Part shown: positions 55,345 to 64,000 of the stretch, piece after piece | Numbering within the stretch: position 1 is the first letter of the stretch | Layout: every line of letters begins with the position of its first letter | Assembly: GCA_963729165.1 (NCBI GenBank) | Contig: CAVSMM010000001.1 | Coordinates: 1 to 64,000, forward strand | Source of the DNA: JACCZX01 sp963729165 | Lineage (GTDB): Bacteria; Pseudomonadota; Gammaproteobacteria; Burkholderiales; Burkholderiaceae_F | DNA: 64,000 nucleotides | Direction of reading: 5' to 3' | Made by a program: the position numbers and the translations under genes | The notes under the pieces: generated by a model | Seen by the model: the letters and a program-made list of their open reading frames with translations, nothing else | Databases searched by the model: none | What the model was told of the DNA's origin: nothing

Positions 55345-55995
55345 TTAGCCGAGCGGCTCGCGATCCTCCAGCTGCTGCACGCGCTCGCGCAGAGCCTGCA
55401 GTTCGGCGCGCAGTTGCTCAAACTCGTCGCGCCAGTCAGGAGCCGGCGCGCCGACCTCCTGCTCGCGACGAGACTCCACGTTCACCGATTCCGTAGCGGG
55501 ACTCACCAGATCCACCCAGCGCGACTCGCGTGCGCCGGCGGCGCGTGGCAGCAATCGCACCAATGGACCGCCTGACTCGAGCGAGCGTTCGGCGAGCTGC
55601 GTGAGAAAGCCTTCGACCGAACTGACATCTGCGAACCGATGCAGCCGTTCCGTCGCCGCGCGCAGCTCAGCGGCTGTCTGCGGGCCTCTCAGCCACAGAG
55701 CGGCGAGCAGCGCAACCGCTTCGCTCGGCACTTTCAGCACGCGTCCGATGTTCTGCGAGTAGCGCATGACGCGCGAGCCGCTGGATTCGATCACGAGCGA
55801 TAGAGGGATGAGCCGGTCGATCGCGGACTGGACGTCGACTTCCGATGTGTTCAGCACCGGGTTGCGGTTGTTCTTCTGGTTGCAGCCTGCCGTCAGCGCG
55901 TTCAAGGACAGCGGATAGATGTCGGCAACCGTCAGTTCTTTCTCAACGAGCACACCGAGGATGCGGGCTTCAAGCAGCGACAGCTGGGGATTCAA
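55345..55995 (-). CDS. YceH/UPF0502-family protein
   Basis: 216 residues. The start LSLLEARILGVLVEKELTVADIYPLSLNALTAGCNQKNNRNPVL and later AALWLRGPQTAAELRAATERLHRF are the family hallmark: two winged-helix domains. A coiled-coil tail ends the protein (EFEQLRAELQALRERVQQLED). Function unknown, perhaps DNA binding. Convergent with the iron permease. Confidence 0.94.
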   Translation of the reverse strand: MNPQLSLLEARILGVLVEKELTVADIYPLSLNALTAGCNQKNNRNPVLNTSEVDVQSAIDRLIPLSLVIESSGSRVMRYSQNIGRVLKVPSEAVALLAALWLRGPQTAAELRAATERLHRFADVSSVEGFLTQLAERSLESGGPLVRLLPRAAGARESRWVDLVSPATESVNVESRREQEVGAPAPDWRDEFEQLRAELQALRERVQQLEDREPLG

Positions 55996-56030
55996 GGCGG
56001 TGTTTGCAAAAAGGAAGAGAGTGCGCGCTA

Positions 56031-56906
56031 TTACGGCGTGCGTTGCAGGAATCGCGGAATGGGTAACGCGTCGCGCAAGCGGCGCAATGCTGAGGCGGCA
56101 ACTGCTGTTTGCGTGGGTGGGCTGAGCACGTGCTGTCGCACGGGAGAAATCGGTTCCGGCGCTCGTCTAGTGCTCTCCCATGTCGCGGCGTCATTGACGG
56201 CAGAGGTTGTAGCGGCAATGCTTCGCGGAGTTCGCTGCACATCATCAGCTGTCTGCTGTGCGGGCTGCATGATCGGGTGCAGCCAATCCAGGATCGGCTT
56301 CCACTGCCCGAGATCGGCCTGGACCTGCGAGGCCGGGAGATCGAAAACCGACAGTCCTTTCTCGATGCAGCGGACATAGACCTGCGATTCGCGCAACACG
56401 GCGATGAACGGAACACCCAAGTTCGCCGCCCAGGCCTGCAGGACTTCTGCCGACTTGGTGCGAGCGTCGAGTCGCATGCCGACAGCGGCCAACTTGCAGC
56501 GGCCTGTCGCAACACGGGGAAGAGCGCGCAACTCGGCCAGACATTCGGTTGCTGACTCGCGGTCAAAGATGGAGTTGCACACCGGTATCAGGATCGCGTC
56601 CGCGTACATGACGACCCGTGCTAGATCGAAGCCGCGAAGTCCGCCGGGCGTGTCGACAATCACCTGTTCGATGTTAACTGGCGGGCGGACGAAGCTCTTA
56701 GGATCGATGCTCCAGCCCAAGATTGCCTTGGTGTGGCCGAGCTGTCGTGTCTTGCGCTGGCGTAGCCACGTTTGAGTCGAGAGCTGACGATCGAGGTCAC
56801 CGAGCATCACTGCTGCACCCGCGTTGGCGCAATAGCCAGCAAGGTGCGTGGCCAGCGTGCTCTTGCCACTACCTCCCTTGCGATTGATGACCGCTACGAC
56901 CGCCAT
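56031..56906 (-). CDS. ParA/MinD-family ATPase (orphan)
   Basis: 291 residues. Deviant Walker A INRKGGSGKSTLATHLAGY near the start, DLDRQLSTQTWL and a Walker B-like IEQVIVDTPGGLRG. The C-terminal 80 residues are proline/threonine-rich and lack family pattern. No parB gene is nearby, so it is not an obvious chromosome-partition pair; ParA-like proteins also place cellulose synthases, chemoreceptors and other cargo. The 223 bases before the next gene (56907-57129) hold nothing recognisable. Confidence 0.88.
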   Translation of the reverse strand: MAVVAVINRKGGSGKSTLATHLAGYCANAGAAVMLGDLDRQLSTQTWLRQRKTRQLGHTKAILGWSIDPKSFVRPPVNIEQVIVDTPGGLRGFDLARVVMYADAILIPVCNSIFDRESATECLAELRALPRVATGRCKLAAVGMRLDARTKSAEVLQAWAANLGVPFIAVLRESQVYVRCIEKGLSVFDLPASQVQADLGQWKPILDWLHPIMQPAQQTADDVQRTPRSIAATTSAVNDAATWESTRRAPEPISPVRQHVLSPPTQTAVAASALRRLRDALPIPRFLQRTP

Positions 56907-57129
56907 CTCAGGTGCTTTTCGGGGACATCACGCCAACTCTCCTTCGGCCGCTGGTTTCCAGCCAGGTCCTACGCGAATTGCAGCACACCGAGGAGCCGCG
57001 CACAGCGCGGAGAAACCGGCGGAATCCCCGGCATCTAATGGGGCGGAAAGCCTCAGTCGGCTGAGTCCGGCCAGAAGCGGACCTTATTGCTGCGTTAGAT
57101 GGTTGCGCTGACTATGCAGGCGCATCCGC

Positions 57130-58181
57130 TCAGCGGCTGTCATGCCGATGCGAGGTGCCCTCCGCGCCGCGATAGTGGTCACGCAACACGTCGCGGCCGA
57201 AATCACCTTCAAAGTCGCGCCACACCGAGTGGATGTGGTTGCCGCCCGAGTTGTCGAACTCGATGAGGAAGTTCGCGCCCTGGATGCGAAAGTAGTGCGG
57301 CTGACGCGGCTGATCCGATCCAGCCCAGCCGACTTGGATCGAATCGAGTGGAGCCGCGCGCACACGCGCGAGGCGCGCTTCAGTGAGTTCAGGCTGCAGG
57401 TGATCGGCGAACGCGCCGATCAGTTTCAGCACTTGTGCTTGTTGGGCGGCGTCCATCTCCGCGAAAGGCAGCCCCACCGCATCGAGCGGCTGGCACGGGC
57501 AGCGTTGCGGCTGACGATGTCACCAAAAGGTCGCGTGTCGAAGATCGCGCGCGCCCGCTGCGGCGGAGTGAGGCTCGCGAGCCACTGACGGGCCAGGTCC
57601 TCTTCGCTGCCAAGCAGCCGAAAGCCCTCGCGCGGTGCGCCGCCACCCACGTCGCGCGGCACCACGGCCGGGTTCGCACCGAAAAACTGAGGCAGCGTCG
57701 ACACGTAGCGATCGCCCTCGAGGCTAAAGTGCAGCGAGAGGTGGTGACCCTCGATGCGCCAGCCCCATCCGCCGACGCCCGGCTCGCCATAAATGGCGAG
57801 CGCGTAGTTCTCGGGGTCGCGCGAAAAGCCGAACGCCTCCAGCTGGCGCAGCGTGATCTCCAACGCCATCACGGCGCGCACCTTGTCCAGGCCGCGTTCA
57901 TTCAGCGCCGTGCGTAGCAAAGCCGTGGTCGCCTCGCGTTGCGCAGTCGACATGGCCTTCCAGGCCACGCCGTCGCGCCGGCGCGGCGTGTAGTGCCAGT
58001 CGCTGCGTACCGCTTCAGTGAACGGCTGCAACAACTCTCGGCGCTGTGCCGGCGCGGTGGCCTCTGTAAGGCGCTGCGCCGCTTGCGCGGGAGTGGTCGT
58101 CTGTGCGTGGATCTCAGGCATGGCGACAACAACAGCGGCCACGAGTGAAGACAAAGCAAACAGCAAGAGGCGAGTCTTCAT
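57130..58181 (-). CDS. DUF3500-family secreted protein, frameshifted
   Basis: Signal peptide from the ATG at 58181 (LLLFALSSLVAAVVVAMPEIHA). DUF3500 pattern: PRRRDGVAWKAMSTAQREAT, YALAIYGEPGVGGWGWRIEGHHLSLHFSLEGD, and near the end PHYFRIQGANFLIEFDNSGGNHIHSVWRDFEGDFG. The first frame breaks at about 57482 (one missing base) and the second runs to 57130. Restored length about 350 residues. Function unknown; an in-frame upstream ATG at 58196 is less likely. Confidence 0.87.
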
Positions 58182-58243
58182 CAGACCAAAACGCATTCGG
58201 CAACAGAGGTCGTTGACAATGCGCCACCCTACTAGAACAGTTC

Positions 58244-58816
58244 ATGCACCCGATTTCGATCCTCCTTCTCGGCATCGCGATGTCGACCGATGCTTTTGCC
58301 GCAGCCATCGGCAAGGGCGCAGCAATGCACAAACCGCGCTTTCCTGAGGCGCTCCGCGCGGGCGTCATTTTCGGCACCATCGAGGGTCTGACCCCTGTCA
58401 TTGGATGGCTGTTAGGTCTAGCAGCAGCAAACTACGTCACCGCGTGGGACCACTGGATCGCTTTTACTGTGCTTGGGCTTCTCGGCCTCCACATGATCTA
58501 TGTCGGGCTCAAACCAGAAAGCGAACGTGGCGCTACTGATGCCACCAAGCGCGGGAATAGTTTCTGGAGTCTTGCCGCCACCGGCCTTGCCACCAGTATC
58601 GACGCGATGGCGGTCGGTGTCGGCCTCGCGTTTCTCGACGTAAATATCGTCGTCGTTGCGCTGGTGATCGGCCTCACAACGCTGGTCATGGTGACGCTCG
58701 GCATCATGCTCGGCCGCGTCCTTGGGAGGCTCGCGGGAAAGCGTGCGGAGATCGTCGGTGGTTTGATGCTGATCGGGATCGGCGCCGCGATTTTGTACGA
58801 GCACCTATCCGCTTAG
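58244..58816 (+). CDS. mntP: Manganese efflux pump MntP
   Basis: 190 residues, six spans in two homologous halves. Each half has the acidic membrane motif: LLGIAMSTDAFAAAIGKG and ATGLATSIDAMAVGVGLAF, with the Asp residues needed for Mn2+ export. Length matches the family. The 60-base leader is too short for a yybP-ykoY manganese riboswitch and none is visible. Confidence 0.95.
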   Translation: MHPISILLLGIAMSTDAFAAAIGKGAAMHKPRFPEALRAGVIFGTIEGLTPVIGWLLGLAAANYVTAWDHWIAFTVLGLLGLHMIYVGLKPESERGATDATKRGNSFWSLAATGLATSIDAMAVGVGLAFLDVNIVVVALVIGLTTLVMVTLGIMLGRVLGRLAGKRAEIVGGLMLIGIGAAILYEHLSA

Positions 58817-58962
58817 GAACGGATCTCCGCTCGGGGTTGCGAACTGTGATTGTTTGATGTCCGCATTCGGCCAGAAGCGGTCGTTCAACACAACCAGCAA
58901 ATCCTCCCGAGAGCGAACACCGATTCGCCATTTTTGATCGAATCGGCGCCGCTACCCACGAT

Positions 58963-59112
58963 CTACTCGCCGCTATAGGTCTTGCTTTCCGCGAACAAGT
59001 CACCGGTCGCTAGGAAGTCGATCCACCCGCCAATCGATAGACTGACGGACAGCGCCGCGACCGTGAATACGAGACGAAGGATCGGCGCCGTCTTGCTGAA
59101 CTCGTGTTTCAT
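58963..59112 (-). CDS. Small membrane protein, 49 residues
   Basis: From the ATG at 59112, with AAGGAG seven bases upstream. Sequence: a short basic start, one membrane span (LVFTVAALSVSLSIGGWIDFLA) and a hydrophilic end (ESKTYSGE). Good ribosome-binding site and composition support a real gene; no family is assigned. The adjoining stretches 58817-58962 and 59113-59288 show no other gene, only a GGGGC/GCCCC hairpin at 59171-59185. Confidence 0.6.
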   Translation of the reverse strand: MKHEFSKTAPILRLVFTVAALSVSLSIGGWIDFLATGDLFAESKTYSGE

Positions 59113-59288
59113 AAAATCTCCTTTGAGTTAGCGTCGATGTCCCCGGACAGCATGTGAGCAAGGCCGGCCGGGGGCGAGCAGCCCCGCGAGGTCAGCCGGA
59201 GGATCGATTGCCCCCGCGCTGATGGTCTGCCACGGGAGATCGAGGTCGGGAGTGAAGAGCCAGGCGGCCGACCGCGAGATCGACGACT

Positions 59289-59771
59289 TCATGACCGTCC
59301 CACGCTCGCACCCAGGCTCACGAGAAGCTCGTCCAGTTGCTCGAACGTCTCTCCCATCGCATCCGCCGCCCCGGTGCCGGCGGCGTCGAGAGCTTCCTTC
59401 GAGGGATAAAGCTCGTGCATGACCAGCAACGTCTTGCCGCCTTTTTGCGCGAAGGTCACCGTCGTGACGGAACCCTCGTCACTTTCCTCATTGGTCCAGA
59501 CGAGGCGCGAGTGCGGTGTTACTTCCTTGTACGTGCCGAAGAACGCCGACTGTGAGTCCCCGTGTGCGAACTCCAAACGGTACCTGCCCCCGACACGAAC
59601 ATCCATTTCGCAGGAAAGCAGGGACATTCCCATCGACTTCGGCACCCACCACTGCCTGAACAGCTCGGGCTTGGTCCACGCCTCGAACACGAGGCGCGCC
59701 GGGCCGTTGAAAGTTCGCGTGACGACGAGCTCACGCTCGGACTTCCGCTCCACCGTCGTACGGTTCTTCAT
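59289..59771 (-). CDS. AHSA1/SRPBCC-domain protein
   Basis: 160 residues from the ATG at 59771; an ATG at 59804 inside the ArsR gene would add 11 residues. The AHSA1 pattern is clear: VVTRTFNGPARLVFEAWTKPELFRQWW, MDVRVGGRYRLEF, and GETFEQLDELL at the end. ArsR/AHSA1 pairs are common in proteobacteria; the role of this SRPBCC member, binding a small hydrophobic ligand, is not known. Confidence 0.9.
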   Translation of the reverse strand: MKNRTTVERKSERELVVTRTFNGPARLVFEAWTKPELFRQWWVPKSMGMSLLSCEMDVRVGGRYRLEFAHGDSQSAFFGTYKEVTPHSRLVWTNEESDEGSVTTVTFAQKGGKTLLVMHELYPSKEALDAAGTGAADAMGETFEQLDELLVSLGASVGRS

Positions 59772-59781
59772 GACGGTGGGC

Positions 59782-60147
59782 TCACTCTCTCTTCTTGCGT
59801 CCATCGATTTTCTCCTTCCGTTTCAATTCCTCTACAACTTTGTCCAGCTCGTCGAAGCGTGCGCCCCAGAGCTGGCGGTATCTCTCGATCCATGCAGCTT
59901 CCTCCTCCAGTCGGCGCGGGCCGAGCTTGCAGGTCCGCACGCGCCCGACCTTCTCCGTGGTGACGAGCCGCGCCTGCTCCAAGACGCCGACATGCTTCTT
60001 CATGCCCGTGAGGGTCATGCGGAATTTCTCGGCAAGGTCTGTGATCGAAGCGTCTGCACGGCCGAGCTGCTCCAGAACGCCGCGTCGGGTGGCATCCGAG
60101 AGCGCGGCGAACGAAGTATCGAGGCGGGCCTGCGCATACTGAACCAT
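59782..60147 (-). CDS. ArsR-family winged-helix regulator
   Basis: 121 residues. The helix-turn-helix reads ALSDATRRGVLEQLGRADASITDLAEKFRMTLTGMKKHVGVLEQARLV. It lacks the CxC metal site of classical ArsR, so it likely senses something other than arsenite. It is directly upstream of the AHSA1 gene and its own start codon lies inside a 26-base palindrome. Confidence 0.92.
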   Translation of the reverse strand: MVQYAQARLDTSFAALSDATRRGVLEQLGRADASITDLAEKFRMTLTGMKKHVGVLEQARLVTTEKVGRVRTCKLGPRRLEEEAAWIERYRQLWGARFDELDKVVEELKRKEKIDGRKKRE

Positions 60148-60160
60148 TCGGTTCAGTATG
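60135..60160. promoter_or_regulatory. Long perfect operator palindrome over the arsR start codon
   Basis: Arms CATACTGAACC and GGTTCAGTATG pair perfectly (11 bases each) around ATTC. The arsR ATG (60147-60145 on the minus strand) lies inside it. Bound ArsR would therefore block its own expression strongly. Confidence 0.82.
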
Positions 60161-60488
60161 TATCACACGGACTGACGGAATGCAAGGGAAGGCCGAGCGC
60201 GCGCTACGTTTTCGACGCGGTCGTCCCTGAGGGCGCGGTTTTTTCGGGGACAACAGCGACCGTTCCGGCGTTTGCATCAGCGCCGGCCATCACTGGACCG
60301 GGCGCCGCCCAACAAGGCGCAGCTGGTACGTTAGGCTAGTCGTCCGCTTTAGAGCGGCCGCGATGTCCGCAATGGGGCGAGAGCAGACATCTCTACCCGA
60401 CGCTCCACCTCGCACAATGGTGTTGTAGGTCGCGACCGCGCTTCTGCGCGAACGCTATGCTTTAGTCCATCCCAGATGAGAAGGCCCA
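60161..60488. other. Intergenic stretch without recognised gene
   Basis: 328 bases between the arsR operator and the outer-membrane-protein gene. Frames crossing it have no plausible protein pattern. It must contain the promoters of both divergent genes, but none can be placed with confidence. Confidence 0.5.
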
Positions 60489-61630
60489 ATGACGCTCGCA
60501 CCATCGCGTGTGCGCAATGTGAGTGCACGTGCGCGGCGGGTCGTTGTTGCCACATCGTGGGCTGCCTGGATACTGACTTGCTCGTGTGCTCTCGCACAAA
60601 CAGAAGAACGCAAGTCGGAGGAGGCCGACGCGCAACCATCATCAGCACCCGAACAGAAGAAGCCCTCTCCGTGGCTCTTCGTTCCCGTATTCAATAGCAG
60701 TCCCAAGCTCGGGGTAACGCTCGGCGCGATGGCCGGCTACCTGCATTTGTTCGACGCGCAATCGCGGCCCTCCATATTCGCTGTAACAGGGCAGTACACC
60801 AACACCGACTCTATCGTCGCGGGTGCGTTCGCCAGAACCTCCTTCAGCGAGGACCATCAGCGGCTGAACGCGGCGCTAGCCTACGGAAACATAAAGAATG
60901 ACTACGACGACTACCTCGGAACCGGGGTTCCGCTGCGAAACAACGCGGAGCTGAAATCATTGATCAGCCGCTATCTGCACCGCGTCTACGGCGACTGGTT
61001 CGTGGGTGCGCAGGGCATCTATCAAAACTTTGCCATTGCGGGAGACACGGCGTTCGACGACCTCGTTCTGGACACGCTGGGAGTCGCTCCATACAAGTCG
61101 GGAGGCATCGGACTCGTTGCCTACTACGATTCGCGCGACAGTGACTTCAAGCCAACCAAAGGCTGGGTGCTGAGTCTCAATAACCTCGCCTATCGCGAGT
61201 CGCTCGGTGGAGAGCAGAATTTCGACGTCTATCGTGTCGATATCCGCCACTACATTCCGTTCGGAAACGGCAACGTGTTTGCCTTTCGTCAACTCAATCA
61301 CCTTACCAATGACGCTCCCACGCAGAACCTATCGCCGGTTCAACTGCGCGGCTACAAGGTTGGCCAGTACACTGGCGAGTACATGTCACAGATCGAAGGC
61401 GAAGTCCGGCTGCGGCTCGCCGAGCGATGGACCGCCACGATCTTCGCGGGAATTGCATGCACCTACGGTGATGCGAAGAACTGCTCCGAGAGCGCTAACC
61501 TCTTTCCAGCCATAGGCGGGGCGTGCAGTACATCCTCAAGCCCGCGGTCGGGATTGTTCTGAATCTCGAGTACGCGCAGGGTAAGAACGGGAGCTACGGC
61601 GTCTTGTTGAAGACCGGGTACGCCTTCTAG
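60489..61630 (+). CDS. Omp85/BamA-TamA-type outer-membrane barrel protein, frameshifted at the end
   Basis: About 380 residues after restoring one base near 61517, in a GGGG run. After a signal-like start (TSWAAWILTCSCALAQ) the barrel part has GVTLGAMAGYLHLF, GGIGLVAYYDSRDSDFKPTKGWVLSLNN, RGYKVGQYTGEYMSQIEGEVRLRL and, in the second frame, GVQYILKPAVGIVLNLEYAQGKNG ending in YAF, the classic C-terminal Phe of outer-membrane barrels. The pattern is of surface-antigen D15 (BamA C-terminal) proteins without POTRA domains. Cargo unknown. Confidence 0.85.
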
Positions 61631-61687
61631 CTTGGAATGTCGCCGTGGCTCGAGAGCTGTCGTTGTTCGACGGTTGCGCTGACTATC

Positions 61688-62750
61688 ATGAATGTCATGC
61701 AGCAGTTGAGCGAAGCAGTCACCTTTGCGCAGGCGCACGAGATTCCTTGGCCGCGCGATCCGAAAGCTGACCCCGCGCACTGGGGCGTTCACCACGATGA
61801 CCCGCCGCCGTTCAACCGCCTGCGCGGGCCGGTGCATCCGCGCGGCGGCGTTTCCGGCGTGATCCGTGTGCACGGCGAAGAAGTCGCCGCCTGGGGCGAA
61901 CCCGATCGCGCGGACCAGACGTTCAGCGTCGCGAAGACTTACCTCGCGCTGCTCGCGGGCATCGCACATTCGCGCGGGCTGCTTGAACCGGGCGAGCGCG
62001 TGAGCGACCGGCTGCCGGGCATCGGCTTCGATTCAGCGCACAACCGCGCGATCACATGGGAGCACCTGCTCACACAGACCAGCGAATGGCAGGGCGAATG
62101 TTTCGGCATGCCTGACCAGGTGGAGCACTACCGACGCGTGTCGCACGACCCCAAGCCATCCGCGGGCAGAGAAAGGAGAGCTTCGTCCGCTGCGCGAGCC
62201 GGGAAGCTACTGGGAATACAACGACGTGCGCATCAACCAGCTCTCACTGGCGCTGCTTCATCTCTTCAAGCGGCCGCTGCCGGAGGTATTTCTCGAAAGT
62301 GTGTTGCAGCCGATCGGCGGCGGTCGCGATTTCAAATGGGAAGGCTACGACGATGCGTGGGTCGAGATCGACGGCCAGCGCATGCAGTCAGTTCCCGGCG
62401 GCACGCACTGGGGCGGCGGCGTGAAGATCAGCGCGCGCGACCAGGCGCGCATCGGACAACTGCTGCTGGACGGCGGCGCGCACCAGGGTCGGCAGGTCAT
62501 TCCGCGCGAGTGGGTGCAGCGCATGCAAGAACCCCATGCAGTGGCACCCTTCTACGGCTGGCTCACGTGGCTCAATCGCGACGGGCGCCTGTTCGTCGAC
62601 GCCTCGCGCGCGAGCTGGTTCATGTTCGGCGCGGGCGGCCACATGGTGTGGATCGATCCGGACAACGAAGCGGTGGTCGTTGCACGCTGGCTCGACGGCG
62701 CGCATTCGGCGGGCTTCGTGCGCCGCGTAGCGGACGCTCTCACTCGTTAG
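61688..62750 (+). CDS. Serine hydrolase of the beta-lactamase class C fold, frameshifted
   Basis: Restored length about 353 residues. Catalytic Ser and Lys in FSVAKTYLALLAGIAHSRG (SxxK), the Tyr-x-Asn motif in YWEYNDVRINQL, and the third-motif region HWGGGVKISARDQARIGQLLLDGG. The frame breaks near 62165: from there the second frame (REPGSYWEYNDV ... RRVADALTR) carries the rest. No signal peptide is obvious. The family includes esterases, peptidases and carboxypeptidases; substrate unknown. Confidence 0.87.
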
Positions 62751-62883
62751 TGGCCGATCGTTCGCTCATGTCGGCTTCGAGCGGAATGCAAGCGGTACTC
62801 GCTTTGCTCATGGTAACCATCACCGCTGGGTAGTGCGTGGGTGAGTTGGATCCCAACGAGCGCCCGAGTCTGAGGAATCTGCC

Positions 62884-64000
62884 TTGAACACGATCGAAGA
62901 AGCGGCTGACCGTCTGGCGGAGCGTCCCGCGCCGAGCCAACGTTCCTACGCGCTGATACCGCCACCCAGTCCGCCAGCCGAGCAATCTCCTCCAGCCGCC
63001 GCGCGCACACGGCCGCAGATCCAGCGCATGAGCACTGAGCGATGGCGAATGTCTTCTTCGCTGCTGCTCTCGCTGCTGATTCATGGCTTGCTGCTGAGCC
63101 TGACCTTCAGTGGCCAGGGACTTGGGCTTCCGAGTTTGGGCTTCCCCTGGCAAGACCGCCGCGTTGAGGTGCCCGAGTTGCGCCTGGTGCTCGTTCCGGC
63201 ACCCGTCGCACGCGCGGTGACGAGGGTCGACTCGGTCGCGGGCGCGGCGCAGCAGGCATCGATCGAACCGCCTGTTGCCGGCGGACGTGCCCCGACTCCG
63301 CCGGCGTCGCCGACTCCATTCCGGGGGCGTGCCTTCGAGATCGTTCCAGCGGCCAAGCCAGAACGAATCGCCGTGATTCCTGCCGCCCCTGCAAAAGCGT
63401 CTACACGCCGCGATGAGTCCCGTCACGCAGTACCCGCGAAGATCCCCAAGAGGACCGCGATCGACGCGCCGCCGTCCAACGCGCCCAAGCTGATCGTGCC
63501 TACCGCTCCGCCGGGGCCCGATGTGATCACGGCCTCACCGAATGCATCTAGCCCGGAGACCGTGATGCCGGCGCATCCAGATCCCGGCGATCTAGCGCGG
63601 GAGCGAATCGCTGAGGACGTTCGACAACGAGCCGCTGCATTGGCCGACCAAGCGGATCAATTGGAGGCAGTGCGTGTTGAAGCCGCGAAGCGGGAGGCCG
63701 GCCTTGCGCAGGAAGCGGCACGTGTCGAGGCGGCGCAAGTGGAAGCAAAACGCGAGGACGCCCTGCAACTGGCTGCAGCACGACGGGAGGCGGAGCGGCA
63801 GGAGGCCGCTCGCCAGGAAGTCGCGGCGCGCCTCGAAGCCACGCGACGGGCTGCGGCACAGTTGGAGGCGGAGCGTCTGCTGGCAACTCGTCAAGAAGCT
63901 GCTCGTGTCGAGGCGGCGCAAGCAGCGCAACTGGAGACGGAGCGGCAGGAGGCCGTTCGCCAGGAAGCGGCGGCGCGCATCGAAGCCACGCGACGGGCTG
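62884..64000 (+). CDS. TonB/TolA-like envelope protein with Ala-Glu-Arg coiled coil (partial)
   Basis: Starts at a TTG with GAGGA eight bases upstream (an internal ATG follows 48 codons later). A cytoplasmic proline-rich start is followed by one membrane span (MSSSLLLSLLIHGLLLSLTF, the S-x-x-x-H pattern of TonB/TolA), a proline/alanine-rich periplasmic stretch, and from about residue 235 a repetitive Ala/Glu/Arg/Gln coiled coil to the window edge. Near-identical DNA blocks recur 147 bases apart (63793 and 63940). The C-terminal domain is cut off, so TonB-like versus TolA-like cannot be settled. Confidence 0.75.
   Translation, partial: MNTIEEAADRLAERPAPSQRSYALIPPPSPPAEQSPPAAARTRPQIQRMSTERWRMSSSLLLSLLIHGLLLSLTFSGQGLGLPSLGFPWQDRRVEVPELRLVLVPAPVARAVTRVDSVAGAAQQASIEPPVAGGRAPTPPASPTPFRGRAFEIVPAAKPERIAVIPAAPAKASTRRDESRHAVPAKIPKRTAIDAPPSNAPKLIVPTAPPGPDVITASPNASSPETVMPAHPDPGDLARERIAEDVRQRAAALADQADQLEAVRVEAAKREAGLAQEAARVEAAQVEAKREDALQLAAARREAERQEAARQEVAARLEATRRAAAQLEAERLLATRQEAARVEAAQAAQLETERQEAVRQEAAARIEATRRA

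Noticed and set aside
58197..58243. Manganese riboswitch before mntP
   Set aside because: The leader is only about 60 bases and shows none of the conserved yybP-ykoY pairing.

Overview
The window is GC-rich, tightly packed bacterial DNA that looks like a betaproteobacterium of the order Burkholderiales. The grounds are two Bug/TctC-type periplasmic receptors, a DUF3563 protein, CoA-transferase/acyl-CoA catabolic operons with IclR and TetR regulators, and intergenic palindromic repeats of a kind common in that order. No rRNA, tRNA, CRISPR array, insertion sequence or phage gene was seen. Genus cannot be decided from the sequence alone.

Layout. 1-7.6 kb: a DedA-rhodanese membrane protein (cut by the left edge), a TetR repressor and, divergently, a tripartite RND multidrug efflux operon (adaptor, pump, outer-membrane factor), with an AcrR-like palindrome between them. 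7.6-13.8 kb: a LysR regulator, a DUF3563 protein, a large P-loop ATPase/BTAD (SARP-like) regulator, a lysine-rich small protein and a calpain-like cysteine protease with a full Cys-His-Asn triad. 13.9-18.2 kb: a hot-dog thioesterase, a 40-residue lipoprotein, two paralogous small envelope proteins with the same duplicated ~90-bp leader, and a QseB/QseC-like two-component system divergent from one of them. 18.4-30.6 kb: a Bug receptor, a complete sugar-type ABC importer, and a four-carbon acid-sugar (erythronate/threonate-type) pathway: dehydrogenases, GntR regulator, OtnK kinase, OtnC decarboxylase, OtnI isomerase, DenD-like dehydrogenase; predicted end product dihydroxyacetone phosphate.

30.6-46.5 kb: a TetR-controlled cluster of unknown substrate: FAH-family hydrolase, alpha/beta hydrolase, two tandem amidohydrolases, a branched-chain-type ABC importer whose second ATPase is fused to a Tm-1 N-terminal (UPF0261) domain, a separate Tm-1 C-terminal-like TIM barrel, a flotillin-like SPFH protein framed by two repeat copies, and two tandem SRPBCC proteins. 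46.5-52.8 kb: a minus-strand operon (acyl-CoA synthetase, MaoC-type dehydratase, CoA-transferase, Bug receptor) divergent from an IclR regulator and a PaaI-type thioesterase. 52.8-64 kb: housekeeping and mixed genes: DoxX, GhrA-like reductase, small acidic protein, low-affinity iron permease-like protein, YceH, orphan ParA, DUF3500 protein, MntP, an ArsR/AHSA1 pair with a very strong palindromic operator, an Omp85-type barrel, a serine hydrolase and a TonB/TolA-like protein cut by the right edge.

About fifteen genes carry single-base frameshifts while homology continues perfectly on both sides. This pattern looks more like indel errors in a draft assembly than like pseudogenes, so reading frames are given as the restored whole gene with the break position noted.
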